In this document: one piece after another, positions 8,438-16,202 of the stretch
How positions within the stretch are numbered: position 1 is the first letter of the stretch
Layout of the letters: the number at the start of each line of letters is the position of its first letter
Made by a program: the position numbers and the translations under genes
The notes under the pieces: model-generated
The model's database searches: none
What the model was told of the DNA's origin: nothing
The model's input: the letters and a program-made list of their open reading frames with translations, nothing else
NCBI RefSeq assembly: GCF_963664965.1
Contig: NZ_OY761823.1
Coordinates: 940,001-1,004,000 of the forward strand
Source of the DNA: an uncultured Pseudodesulfovibrio sp.
GTDB taxonomy: Bacteria > Desulfobacterota > Desulfovibrionia > Desulfovibrionales > Desulfovibrionaceae
Length of the DNA stretch: 64,000 nucleotides
Reading direction: 5' to 3'

Positions 8438-10078
8438 CTATTCGTCGTTGTTCGACTGGAGGTATACCTCATGTTGCGGGTATGGAATTTTTATTCCTTC
8501 CTCTTTGAAGCGACGATGAATTTCCTTGCTCAGGTCATGGACGATCCGCCCCCTGTCATGGGGCCTGACCGCCCACACGAGCAGCTCCAGATTGACGGAC
8601 CAGTCGCCCAGAGTGCGTAGGCGGACTTTCGGTGCGGGGTTTTTCTTTACCGAATTTTGATCGCCGGCAATTTCCATGAGTATTCTTTCCGCACGGTCGA
8701 AGTCCGCTTCGTAAGCGATTCCCACGGGGACCCGGACTCTGAAATGCAGATACGGTGCGCTCTGATTGACTATTTTTACATTGGTAATGATGGAATTCGG
8801 CACCGTGATGAGAACATCGTCGCGGGTCTGGAGGCGGGTGCTTCGCATTCCCACGGCTTTCACTTCACCCCTTTCGCCGGTATCAAGCACGATGTAATCC
8901 CCCGCCTTGAAAGGGCGGTCGAGAAAAATGGAAACTCCGCCGAAGAAATTGGACAGTGTTTCCCGTGCGGCGAGCGCGATAGCCATGCCGACAATACCGG
9001 CGGAAGCGAAAACGGCTGTGATCGGAAGCCCGAAGTACTTTCCGGCATTAAAGAAAAGAACAAACACCAGGCTGATGGAGACCAGACGTCCGACCAGTTT
9101 GATGACGTCCGCATCAAGAGCCTCTTCCTTTATGTGCCGCGAAGTGATGATTCGGTGAATGACGATGTTTCCGAGTACGATAATGCCCCATGCCGCGAAC
9201 AGGAAGAACATGGCCTCAAGGACGAAACGGGTGATGGTCAGTACCTTTCCGGTTATGTTGACCTGTGCCCTGAACAGGTATTCCGAAATGACGCAGCCTC
9301 CCATTCCGAACAGCGGGAAAAACAGGCTGCATAGCTGGCCTCCCTTTTCCATCTTTCGAGCACGCCATGCGCGGGAGACCTTGAGCGTCCCCCAAAGGAA
9401 GATTGTCATGAACAGGGTCACCAGTACGAATCCGAACCATTGCCATACGGTCTGGCCAAGGTGGTCTTCGCGCATCCAGTCGGGCAGGTGTCCAATGAGT
9501 CCATCCGGTATCATCCAGCCGGACGCATAGATGTAGTCTTCGTACAATCCCTGAGTTTCTCCATGAGTATATGGCTGATTTCGAATCGCGACATAATACT
9601 CATGCAGCCTCTCCACAGTGTCAGGCGTGAAGAGAAAACTTCCAGCTTTCGCGCCCGTAGCAACCTTGCCGATAATAATTTCAGTATGCGGTAGACGCCA
9701 TTTGGTGAGACTGTTCTCACGGACGCTGGCCTTGTCCGGAACCGTTTCCATGGCGGGGAGTTCAAGGCGGTCCAGTATCTCCCGTAAAAGAAGAACCGAC
9801 TCCAGAGCGACGTCTTCAACAATGGTCGGCGGTACCTCGCTCAGGTTAAAGCATCGAATTCCCCTGTTCCAGTGTTGCCATATTTCTTCCCGGTCCATGG
9901 CGTCGTCCTGCAATGCTGCTGACAGGTCGCTTGTGGCTTCCATGAAGCTTTCCAGTGTTCCCCGGGGGCTGGATGTATCCGGTGGTTCAAGAGGGGAAGT
10001 GTCCATGGGAAAAGATGTCCCCGGCATGAGCAGGACGATAATGCAGATGGATACAAGGCGCAGCAGCATGTGAGACAT
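8438..10078 (-). CDS. MscS-family mechanosensitive ion channel with periplasmic domain
   Basis: 546 residues. A signal peptide (about 1-25) precedes a helical periplasmic region to about residue 195, then several membrane segments. The pore and beta-domain signature is clear: ASAGIVGMAIALAARETLSNFFGG, then FKAGDYIVL, RGEVKAVGMRSTRLQTRDD and PNSIITN. Such channels open under membrane tension to release solutes on osmotic downshock. The start at 10078 has GAGGA at good spacing; a longer frame upstream begins without a ribosome site. It borders the repeat-rich island, whose first repeat lies upstream of its promoter region. Confidence 0.88.
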   Translation of the reverse strand: MSHMLLRLVSICIIVLLMPGTSFPMDTSPLEPPDTSSPRGTLESFMEATSDLSAALQDDAMDREEIWQHWNRGIRCFNLSEVPPTIVEDVALESVLLLREILDRLELPAMETVPDKASVRENSLTKWRLPHTEIIIGKVATGAKAGSFLFTPDTVERLHEYYVAIRNQPYTHGETQGLYEDYIYASGWMIPDGLIGHLPDWMREDHLGQTVWQWFGFVLVTLFMTIFLWGTLKVSRAWRARKMEKGGQLCSLFFPLFGMGGCVISEYLFRAQVNITGKVLTITRFVLEAMFFLFAAWGIIVLGNIVIHRIITSRHIKEEALDADVIKLVGRLVSISLVFVLFFNAGKYFGLPITAVFASAGIVGMAIALAARETLSNFFGGVSIFLDRPFKAGDYIVLDTGERGEVKAVGMRSTRLQTRDDVLITVPNSIITNVKIVNQSAPYLHFRVRVPVGIAYEADFDRAERILMEIAGDQNSVKKNPAPKVRLRTLGDWSVNLELLVWAVRPHDRGRIVHDLSKEIHRRFKEEGIKIPYPQHEVYLQSNNDE

Positions 10079-10184
10079 GGGGTTCCTCGTCGAATGGGGT
10101 TTACGTATTTGTATAAGAAATAGAAGAATGTGCTGGTTTTTACAAGTCGTGCTGTAAAAGCCGGGAAAGGTTTTGTTTTTAATG

Positions 10185-10640
10185 ATAGTGAAAGGCAAAA
10201 TACAAAAGGCAAAAGGCTGAAATCCAGTCGCTCACGCTCCTTCCATGTCCTACGCGGACGGCGGTACTTTTTGATTCGGCCCGTCCTGGGCCTCACCCCT
10301 CCGGGGCGTTGCGGAGGACCGCAACGTCCAAATCCGCTGTCCTGCGGATTTGTGGCTGGGCCGGCCCAAGAAAGTACCAAAGAAACCCCCGATTCCTTGA
10401 TTTACCCGCCAAGTCATCATCGCCGAGAATCTGATCTGATCGGGGCGGCTCCACATCATGAAAAGCGCTGTCCCTGCCATTCCGTTCGGTACGGGATTAT
10501 GTCGATTCATACGGGTTCCGTCACTAAAGCCGCCTTCCCCGATCAGTCAGCTTCTAAGGCTTGTGAGGTTTAATTGGCTTGTCGAGGCACTTCGGTTGAA
10601 TAGGCGACAAGAGTGCAAGTCCGGCAACGATAACTTGTCT
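10185..10640 (+). repeat. hairpin-bearing intergenic repeat, copy A (with inserted double hairpin)
   Basis: The unit begins with an AAAGGCAAAA-type start and AAATCCAGTCGCT, contains TCCATGTCC and CGGACGGCGGTACTTT, then CAAGAAAGTACCAAAGAAA, and later GAATCTGATC, GTCAGCTTCTAAGG, TGAGGTTTAATTGGCT and GGCAACGA. GGTACTTT and AAAGTACC can pair to form a stem. In this copy the loop is enlarged by two perfect hairpins at 10307-10326 and 10330-10351. Copy B follows directly and copy C is inverted. Boundaries are approximate. Confidence 0.7.
10307..10351. repeat. REP-like double hairpin inside repeat copy A
   Basis: CGTTGCGG-AGGA-CCGCAACG (10307-10326) is a perfect 8-bp stem with a 4-nt loop, followed by AAATCCGC-TGTCCT-GCGGATTT (10330-10351), a perfect 8-bp stem with a 6-nt loop. 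The second hairpin and adjoining GGACGTTG recur in reverse orientation at 13335-13363 within the RHS fragment. Confidence 0.75.
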
Positions 10641-10654
10641 TTTGTTTTTTAAAG

Positions 10655-11000
10655 ACAGAGAATGGCAAAAGACAGAAATCCAGTCGCTTTCGCTCCCTCC
10701 ATGTCCTGCGCGGACGGCGGTACTTTCTTGGCTGAGCCGCCCCAAGAAAGTACCAAAGAAACGCGGCTTTCGCTTGATTTATCCGCCGGACTCTCACTGG
10801 TTCAAGAATCTGATCCAAACAAGCTGCTCCCGAATCAAGTCGCCGAAGCGGCTCCGTGATTCAAAAAAGCCGCAGCCATTGTTTGGTCAGCTTCTAGGAC
10901 CAGTGAGGTCTGATTGGCTCGTCCTCGCCTTCGGCTGCCAAGCTGTTGGGAGGCAAGTACGGCAACGAAAACCCGTCTTTTGTTTCCCTGCTTGCCTTTC
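10655..11000 (+). repeat. hairpin-bearing intergenic repeat, copy B
   Basis: Same order of motifs as copy A without the loop insertion: AAATCCAGTCGCT, CTCCATGTCC, CGGACGGCGGTACTTTCTTGG, then a short loop and CCAAGAAAGTACCAAAGAAA, giving a perfect 13-bp hairpin around 10720-10757. It continues with GATTTATCCGCC, AAGAATCTGATCC, GTCAGCTTCTAGGACC and TGAGGTCTGATTGGCT. No convincing gene lies in it. Confidence 0.72.
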
Positions 11001-11044
11001 AAGTTTCTCCCACACGAAGACCGGCACGAGCCCTTAGCTTCGGA

Positions 11045-11295
11045 GCCTAGAAGCTGACAAAACGTGGCCGCGGCTCTATCGAATCCCGGAGCCGTCCCCG
11101 GCGACTGGATTCGGGAGCGGCCCGGTTTGATCAGATTCTTGACTCCGAAGATACCAGGCGGTGAAGCTCAGAACAAAAGCAGTTTCTTTCGTTCTTTCTT
11201 TTCTGCTTTGGAAAAAGAAAGAACCCCGCCGGGAGGGCATGGAAGGAGCAAAAGCGACTGGATTTCGTATTTTGCCTTTCCTGCCTTTCTCATCC
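11045..11295 (-). repeat. hairpin-bearing intergenic repeat, inverted copy C
   Basis: The reverse complement reads AAATCCAGTCGCT, GCTCCTTCCATGCC, GTTCTTTCTTTT (paired with AAAAAGAAAGAAC), then CAAGAATCTGATC, GCTCCCGAATCCAGTCGCC and GTCAGCTTCTAGG. This is the motif order of copies A and B on the opposite strand. It ends about 140 bp before the RHS-type gene. Confidence 0.7.
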
Positions 11296-11435
11296 CCATG
11301 TCAACCCTCCAAGTTATGCCTTTTTCGCCCTATATGGGGTCTTTTTCGCCCGTTTTCGTCCTGCCCCAAAAACCGGGGTTACACTCTCCGCGATCTTTCG
11401 GAATGGTCCGCAAAGACGAAAAACATGGAGGAATT

Positions 11436-12698
11436 ATGACTGTGCCGTACAGTTATGAGTTGAGCCACGACCCACAGGGTCGCATTATCGAGAAAATCGA
11501 AAAAGTAGCAGGCGAACCCGTCACATGGACCTACGCCTACGACAAGGCGGGCTGCCTCGCCAAATGCGAACGTAACGGCTGGCCCGTCTGCGATTGCTGG
11601 TATGACCGCGCCGGACGCCGTGCATGCGACAGCTTCCCCAAATCTGTGGAAGGCGATCTTCGCCGCTACGAATATGACATGGACAACCGCCTCTCGCGTG
11701 CCGGGAAAAACAGCTACATGCACGACGACAACGGCTTCCGCAGCATGTGGAACCACAAGGGCAAGTACACGCTCTATGAATACGCCCCGGATTATTGCCT
11801 GCTCAAGGCCGACCAGAAGGACGCGGGCCGCACCTTCACTTTCCGTCACGACGACGAAGGCCGCCGCATTGCAAAATACTGCAACGGCGAACTGGTCGAA
11901 GCGTATGAATGGCTCGATTTCATCCGCCTCGCCGAATACAGGGATGGCCGGAATACCTACGAATTCGCCTACGAAGACGGCGAGCGAACACCCTACGCCA
12001 TGCGCCGTGACGGCGGGGCCGTAGCCTCCCTCTTCCACGATCAGGTCGGCAGCCTTCGCGTTGTTGCCGACACAAGCGGCAACGTGATAAAGGCTATCCA
12101 GTACGACCCGTTCGGCGGTGTCATAGAGGACAGCAATCCCGGCTTCAAAATCCCGCTCGGCTTCGCAGGTGGCTTGCATGACCGCGATCTGGGTTTCGTC
12201 AGGTTCGGATTTCGGGACTACGACACGTACACTTCGCGTTGGACTGCGCCCGATCCCATTGGTGACGCTGGCGGGGATTCGGACTGGTATGGGTATTGTC
12301 TGGATGATCCGGTCAACGGGGTGGACCCGTTGGGGTTATTTCGATTTGGAAAAAGAGGTTTGGGTCCTTTGCCGTTACTCGGACCTTTTTCAAACAACCC
12401 TCTTGATGACAGGTACAATACTGAAATCGCACATGAACACGGTTTCTATGAAGATGGTTCTGGCAACAATGTTGGGCTGTTCAAAAAAGGTGTAGTGCCC
12501 AATACGGAAAACATACGAGATTACGAATTGGAAGACAAAAGCTATGACGACAAACGTATACGACGTGTTGTTAAAAGCTTGGGAGATCAAGAGTATAATT
12601 TGCTGGGCATCGGTGGCAAAAAGAATAACTGTCAGGACTATGCAGACAAAATGCGTGACAGGTATGGGCTCTTGAATCGTGGAGATCGTCAACGCTAA
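11436..12698 (+). CDS. short RHS-repeat protein with variable C-terminal tip (putative toxin)
   Basis: 420 residues. Residues 1-300 are RHS/YD-type repeats (YDKAGCLAKCERNG, YDRAGRRA, YEYDMDNRLSRAG, HDDEGRRIAKY, VADTSGNVIKAIQYDPFG) ending in the RHS core signature (LGFVRFGFRDYDTYTSRW, APDPIGDAGGDSDWYGY, DDPVNGVDPLG). After the DPLG boundary a 120-residue tip with different composition follows. It contains IAHEHGFYEDGSGNNVG and GIGGKKNNCQDYADKM, an H-then-NC arrangement (H333/H335, N398-C399) that could be a papain-like/LRAT-type hydrolase site; this is inference. No signal peptide, membrane segment or PAAR/VgrG module is present. The ATG follows a perfect GGAGGAATT ribosome site; a longer upstream frame runs through the repeat and was discarded. 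Confidence 0.8.
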   Translation: MTVPYSYELSHDPQGRIIEKIEKVAGEPVTWTYAYDKAGCLAKCERNGWPVCDCWYDRAGRRACDSFPKSVEGDLRRYEYDMDNRLSRAGKNSYMHDDNGFRSMWNHKGKYTLYEYAPDYCLLKADQKDAGRTFTFRHDDEGRRIAKYCNGELVEAYEWLDFIRLAEYRDGRNTYEFAYEDGERTPYAMRRDGGAVASLFHDQVGSLRVVADTSGNVIKAIQYDPFGGVIEDSNPGFKIPLGFAGGLHDRDLGFVRFGFRDYDTYTSRWTAPDPIGDAGGDSDWYGYCLDDPVNGVDPLGLFRFGKRGLGPLPLLGPFSNNPLDDRYNTEIAHEHGFYEDGSGNNVGLFKKGVVPNTENIRDYELEDKSYDDKRIRRVVKSLGDQEYNLLGIGGKKNNCQDYADKMRDRYGLLNRGDRQR

Positions 12699-12749
12699 CC
12701 TGAAACAGATAATGAAGGCGGGGCGCAAGCCCTGCCTTTCGGATGAAAC

Positions 12750-13250
12750 ATGAAAAAAGCAATCTTGCTGATACTCGGCTTAATCGCCCTTGCCTTTTGG
12801 ACAAACGCCAACAGGAATGAACTTGCGGTTTGGTTTAACGCTGATTCCTTTTACCGTCCAATATTCACGAGCAGTTTTGACGTGTTGCAGTCAGGCAGTA
12901 CAGTGCGTGCCGAACTGACACCCTCGTACGATGTTACACATGGATTTCATCTCGCTTTTCCTTGTGAAAGCCTGCCATTGTATTATTTTGCGGATTTGGA
13001 CGGTTCTATTCGATACTCAATACTGTCAGAAGGCATCGAGCTAAAATCGGAAACAATATCAATCCCTCCACACCCGATAAGCATCTTGACGGGTGAGGGT
13101 TGCGAGATCGTGTTATTTACATTCGACCTTCCGTTTCAAGGACATGATGTTGTCACGTTGGAAGTAGTCCTTGAATCGCCGATAACCAAACTTGCCCCTT
13201 ATCAAGGCAATTTCCAATGTATTGTATCCCCCGCTTATTGGCCGAAATAA
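12750..13250 (+). CDS. small exported or membrane-anchored protein, putative immunity partner
   Basis: 166 residues. One hydrophobic N-terminal segment (MKKAILLILGLIALAFWTNA) gives a signal peptide or anchor; the rest is beta-rich with two cysteines (FPCES and EGCEIV) that could pair outside the cytoplasm. I recognise no family. It starts 51 nt after the RHS-type gene on the same strand, and its codons are visibly more A/T-rich than those of neighbouring housekeeping genes. Position directly behind a polymorphic-toxin-like tip is the usual place for the cognate immunity gene, and an exported product would suit a toxin acting in the periplasm. The function is inferred from position only. Confidence 0.6.
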   Translation: MKKAILLILGLIALAFWTNANRNELAVWFNADSFYRPIFTSSFDVLQSGSTVRAELTPSYDVTHGFHLAFPCESLPLYYFADLDGSIRYSILSEGIELKSETISIPPHPISILTGEGCEIVLFTFDLPFQGHDVVTLEVVLESPITKLAPYQGNFQCIVSPAYWPK

Positions 13251-13285
13251 ACATCCGCGCATCTGACTCTCTTTCAATTTCCATG

Positions 13286-13485
13286 AGGTCTGCATGATCG
13301 CGATCTGGGATTCGTCAGGTTCGGCTTTCGGGACAAATCCGCAGGACAGCGAATTTGGACGTTGGCGATAGCCAACGCCGCGAAGCGGTGAGCCACAGGA
13401 CGTAGCGAATCACTACGACACGTACACCTCACATTGGACTGCACCCGATCCCATCGGCGATGCGGGCGGGGATTCCGACTCATCC
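13286..13485 (+). pseudogene. displaced RHS core fragment with 79-bp insertion
   Basis: GCATGATCGCGATCTGGG, TTCGTCAGGTTCGGCTTTCGGGAC and, after an interruption, TACGACACGTACAC and CCCGATCCCATCGGCGATGC match the 3' end of the RHS core at about 12168-12275 of the intact gene. The match is broken between GGGAC and TACGAC by 79 bp (13335-13413) that include the REP-like hairpins. No start, no ribosome site and no long frame remain. It is the typical leftover of an older RHS tip displaced by recombination. Confidence 0.75.
13335..13413. repeat. 79-bp REP-like insertion in the RHS fragment
   Basis: It contains AAATCCGC-AGGACA-GCGAATTT (one mismatch in the stem) and CGTTGGC-GATA-GCCAACG (perfect 7-bp stem, 13360-13377), then CCGCGAAGCGGTGAG. 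The first hairpin is the reverse complement of 10330-10351, so this is a dispersed element present at least twice in the island. Only an AC dinucleotide is shared at the two ends, so there is no clear target duplication. Confidence 0.7.
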
Positions 13486-13625
13486 TGCTTCATCCATCCT
13501 TTCCGCCGATCCCTTTCAATTCTTCTGGACCCCGGAAACAAAAAGCGGTATCTCCTAATCTCAGTCCGTGCGCGGACACGTTACCACATCAAAATTACCC
13601 GTCAGGGGAGAAATATAAACAGCGT

Positions 13626-14756
13626 ATGTCTGAAATCTTTCGTGCGGCCAAAGCCGTAACCATGGTCCCCGGCGCACCCGTCATTGACGACGCGGCCGTT
13701 ATCGTCGAAGGGGGCATCATCAAAGAGGTCGGGACCTACCGCGATCTCGCTTCCGGGTTTTCCGGCAAGGAGACCGATCTGGGCGATGTGACCATTGCCC
13801 CCGGCCTCATCAATGCCCATTCCCATCTCGAACTGGCGCATCTGCGAGGCAAGTGCCCGCAGGGGCAGGGGTTCGTGACCTGGGTGGAAGACCTGCTCAA
13901 ACAGCCCATATTCGACCTCGACCGGCAGAAGCTTGACGAGGCGGTCGACGAGTTCAAACGAACCGGGACCGTCATGGTCGGAGATATCGCCACCCGTTTT
14001 GCAAAGGACATGGCCGGACTGTTTGAAACTTCCGGTCTTTTTTTTGCGGTTTTCGTGGAGGCCATTGGCGAAACCATCCCGCGCAAGACGTTCATCCCCA
14101 AGGGCGAGTTTGAAAACGGCGTATTGTCCGTGGCCGGACATTCCCTGTACACCACCCATGTGGATGTCCTTCGCGCTGCCAAGGCCGAAGCCCTTCAGAA
14201 ATCCCTGCCGTTCTCCATCCACATGGCCGAGCATGATGATGAAACCGCCATCATGGCGGGTGAGCCGAGCGCCTTCCTCGATCTGCTTCAGGCCCGGGGA
14301 CGGCTGCTCGATTTCACGCCCCCCGGCAAGCGACCCGTACAGCAGGCCGCCGACCTCGGTCTGCTCGACGAGACCACGCTCGCGGTTCACTGCGTCAAGG
14401 TCACGGACGAAGACATCGAAACCGTGCGGGACTCCGGTGCCACCGTCTGTCTCTGTCCGCGTTCCAACGAATTCATCGGCGTGGGCCGCGCCCCATGGGA
14501 AAAATGGCATGCTTCGGGCGTCAGTCTTTGCCTCGGCACGGACTCGCTCGCATCGAATCACGACCTCGACCTTTTTTCCGAGGCCGCGTACCTTAAAAGG
14601 AATTTTGACGGCGAGCTTTCCTTTGAGGACCTGCTCGCCATGCTGACCCGCAACCCGGCGAAAATCATGGGCGCGGGACATCAACTCGGTACACTGGAAC
14701 CCGGAAAGGTTGCCGCTTTTTCCGTGGTTCCCGAAAAAATACAAGAGCTTTTCTAA
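13626..14756 (+). CDS. amidohydrolase (aminodeoxyfutalosine deaminase-like)
   Basis: 376 residues. Metal-dependent amidohydrolase with [15 protein letters not shown] (HxH), [23 protein letters not shown] and the catalytic [11 protein letters not shown]. The family (ATZ/TRZ, SAH/MTA deaminases) includes the 6-amino-6-deoxyfutalosine deaminase of the futalosine menaquinone route, which fits mqnB and menG further along; chlorohydrolase-type deaminases of other substrates cannot be excluded. The ATG at 13626 has GGGGAG 16 nt upstream, a longer gap than usual. Its TAA overlaps the pyrB ATG by one base (TAATG), so the two are translationally coupled. Confidence 0.8.
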   Translation: MSEIFRAAKAVTMVPGAPVIDDAAVIVEGGIIKEVGTYRDLASGFSGKETDLGDVTIAPGLINAHSHLELAHLRGKCPQGQGFVTWVEDLLKQPIFDLDRQKLDEAVDEFKRTGTVMVGDIATRFAKDMAGLFETSGLFFAVFVEAIGETIPRKTFIPKGEFENGVLSVAGHSLYTTHVDVLRAAKAEALQKSLPFSIHMAEHDDETAIMAGEPSAFLDLLQARGRLLDFTPPGKRPVQQAADLGLLDETTLAVHCVKVTDEDIETVRDSGATVCLCPRSNEFIGVGRAPWEKWHASGVSLCLGTDSLASNHDLDLFSEAAYLKRNFDGELSFEDLLAMLTRNPAKIMGAGHQLGTLEPGKVAAFSVVPEKIQELF

Positions 14757-15706
14757 TGTCGGAGGCATCCAATCGTATGAAATGGCTACACAAAGACCTG
14801 CTTGACGTTTCCCAGCTTTCCCGGCCTGAGATCATGGCGATCTTCGAGACAGCAGGGCGTTTTCAGGAATTGCAGGAACGACCCGTGAAAAAGGTCCCGA
14901 CCCTCAAGGGCCGGAGCGTCATTCTCTTTTTTGCGGAACCCAGCACCCGCACCAAGACCAGCTTTGACGTTGCGGGCAAGCGTCTTTCCGCTGACACCTT
15001 TTCACTCGCCAAGAGTTCTTCGTCGCTCACCAAGGGCGAGACGCTCAAGGACACCGCGCTTACCTTGCAGGCCATGGCTCCCGACGCCATCGTCATCCGC
15101 CATCGCCATTCCGGTGCGGCCCGGTTTCTTGCCAACCGTCTCGATTGCGCGGTCATCAACGCGGGTGACGGACGGCACGCACACCCCACGCAGGCGCTGC
15201 TCGACAGCTTCACCCTGCATCAGGAATGGGGCGACCTCACCGGCAAGACCATTCTCATCCTCGGTGACATCGCGCACAGCCGCGTGGCCCGTTCCAACGT
15301 CATTCTGCTGCGTAAACTCGGTGCGAAGGTCCGTCTCTGCGCTCCCCGTACCCTGTTGCCGCCTGCGGTCAAGACGTGGCCGGTCGAGGTGTTTAACGAT
15401 CTTTCCGAAGCGTCCAAGGGCGTTGACGCCATCATGTGCCTGCGCCTCCAGCTTGAACGCCAGCAGGACGGCTTGTTGCCTGATCTGCGTGAATATGCCC
15501 GCACCTTCGGACTCGGCGCGAAGCATGTGGAACTGGCCAAGCCCGACGTGCGCATCATGCACCCCGGGCCGGTCAACCGCGGCGTTGAAATGAGTTCCGA
15601 ACTCGTGGACTGCACTGATTCGCTCATCCTCGATCAGGTCTCCAGCGGCGTGGTCGTACGCATGGCGCTCCTGTTTCTCTACATGACCCGCAAAGGGGAC
15701 GAGTAG
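14756..15706 (+). CDS. pyrB: aspartate carbamoyltransferase catalytic subunit
   Basis: 316 residues. Catalyses carbamoyl phosphate plus aspartate to carbamoyl aspartate, the first committed step of UMP synthesis. The carbamoyl-phosphate loop [23 protein letters not shown], the HPTQALLD motif and the late [10 protein letters not shown] are all present. No PyrI regulatory subunit is visible, in line with PyrB enzymes that pair with a PyrC-like protein. It is coupled to the upstream amidohydrolase by a one-base overlap. The next gene, pyrC, should normally follow closely but is separated by a 475-bp repeat element. Confidence 0.94.
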   Translation: MSEASNRMKWLHKDLLDVSQLSRPEIMAIFETAGRFQELQERPVKKVPTLKGRSVILFFAEPSTRTKTSFDVAGKRLSADTFSLAKSSSSLTKGETLKDTALTLQAMAPDAIVIRHRHSGAARFLANRLDCAVINAGDGRHAHPTQALLDSFTLHQEWGDLTGKTILILGDIAHSRVARSNVILLRKLGAKVRLCAPRTLLPPAVKTWPVEVFNDLSEASKGVDAIMCLRLQLERQQDGLLPDLREYARTFGLGAKHVELAKPDVRIMHPGPVNRGVEMSSELVDCTDSLILDQVSSGVVVRMALLFLYMTRKGDE

Positions 15707-15723
15707 GGAGGAAGGGGAGGAAG

Positions 15724-16198
15724 ATGCCTCCGGCGGCTTAAGAACCTTTCGAGAAGGGGTCTTAAGAATCTCCTAAGCTTTTTGGTGCGCCTTCGGCGGG
15801 TGCGTTGGTTGGAGAGAGTGGCGTGAGGTCGGGAGAACGGCGTTCGGAGAGAATCGCTCCGGACATCTTCGGCACGCAAACAAGCTGCCCGGAGCGATTC
15901 TCTCCGAACAGTGCCCACGCCGCGTGAGCCTTGTGGAAGTAGTTTGAAAAAACGTTCCTGCGGCGTTTCGTAATTTTTGAAAAATTAATTGTTCTTTTCT
16001 TTTGATGGCTTATCATTAACGTAAGCCGTAACACAGAGTGGCACAGACTTTCATCCTTCTGCCGTACGCGCGCTTAGCGCATACAAAAAGTTACGGGGAG
16101 AGGGATGGGGGGATGGAGTCCAGAGGAAGGGGGGAAGGGAGTACCCCGCTTTCAAGGGGGGTGCTCCCTTCCCCCCTTCCTCTGGCCGCCGGAGGCAT
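15724..16198. repeat. 475-bp inverted-repeat-bounded element, copy 1
   Basis: The ends are perfect 14-bp inverted repeats, ATGCCTCCGGCGGC and GCCGCCGGAGGCAT. Inside are a CTTAAGA/TCTTAAG hairpin, an 18-bp perfect stem (CGGAGAGAATCGCTCCGG and its complement, about 15855-15916), a diverged middle, the motif CGCGCTTAGCGCATA, and a 28-bp stem at 16120-16185 (CCAGAGGAAGGGGGG and its complement) with a single G-T pair. Copy 2 at 34974-35448 has exactly the same length. No target duplication and no transposase are visible. Confidence 0.8.
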
Positions 16199-16202
16199 TA
16201 TC

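Noticed and set aside
11064..11435. N-terminal extension of the RHS-type frame into the repeat region
   Set aside because: The added residues are translated from the inverted repeat copy C, while a perfect GGAGGAATT stands directly before the ATG at 11436.
15724..15741. Five-codon frame ATGCCTCCGGCGGCT-TAA behind a perfect GGAGG after pyrB
   Set aside because: The ATG belongs to the element's terminal repeat, and its counterpart at copy 2 has no ribosome site, so it is probably chance.
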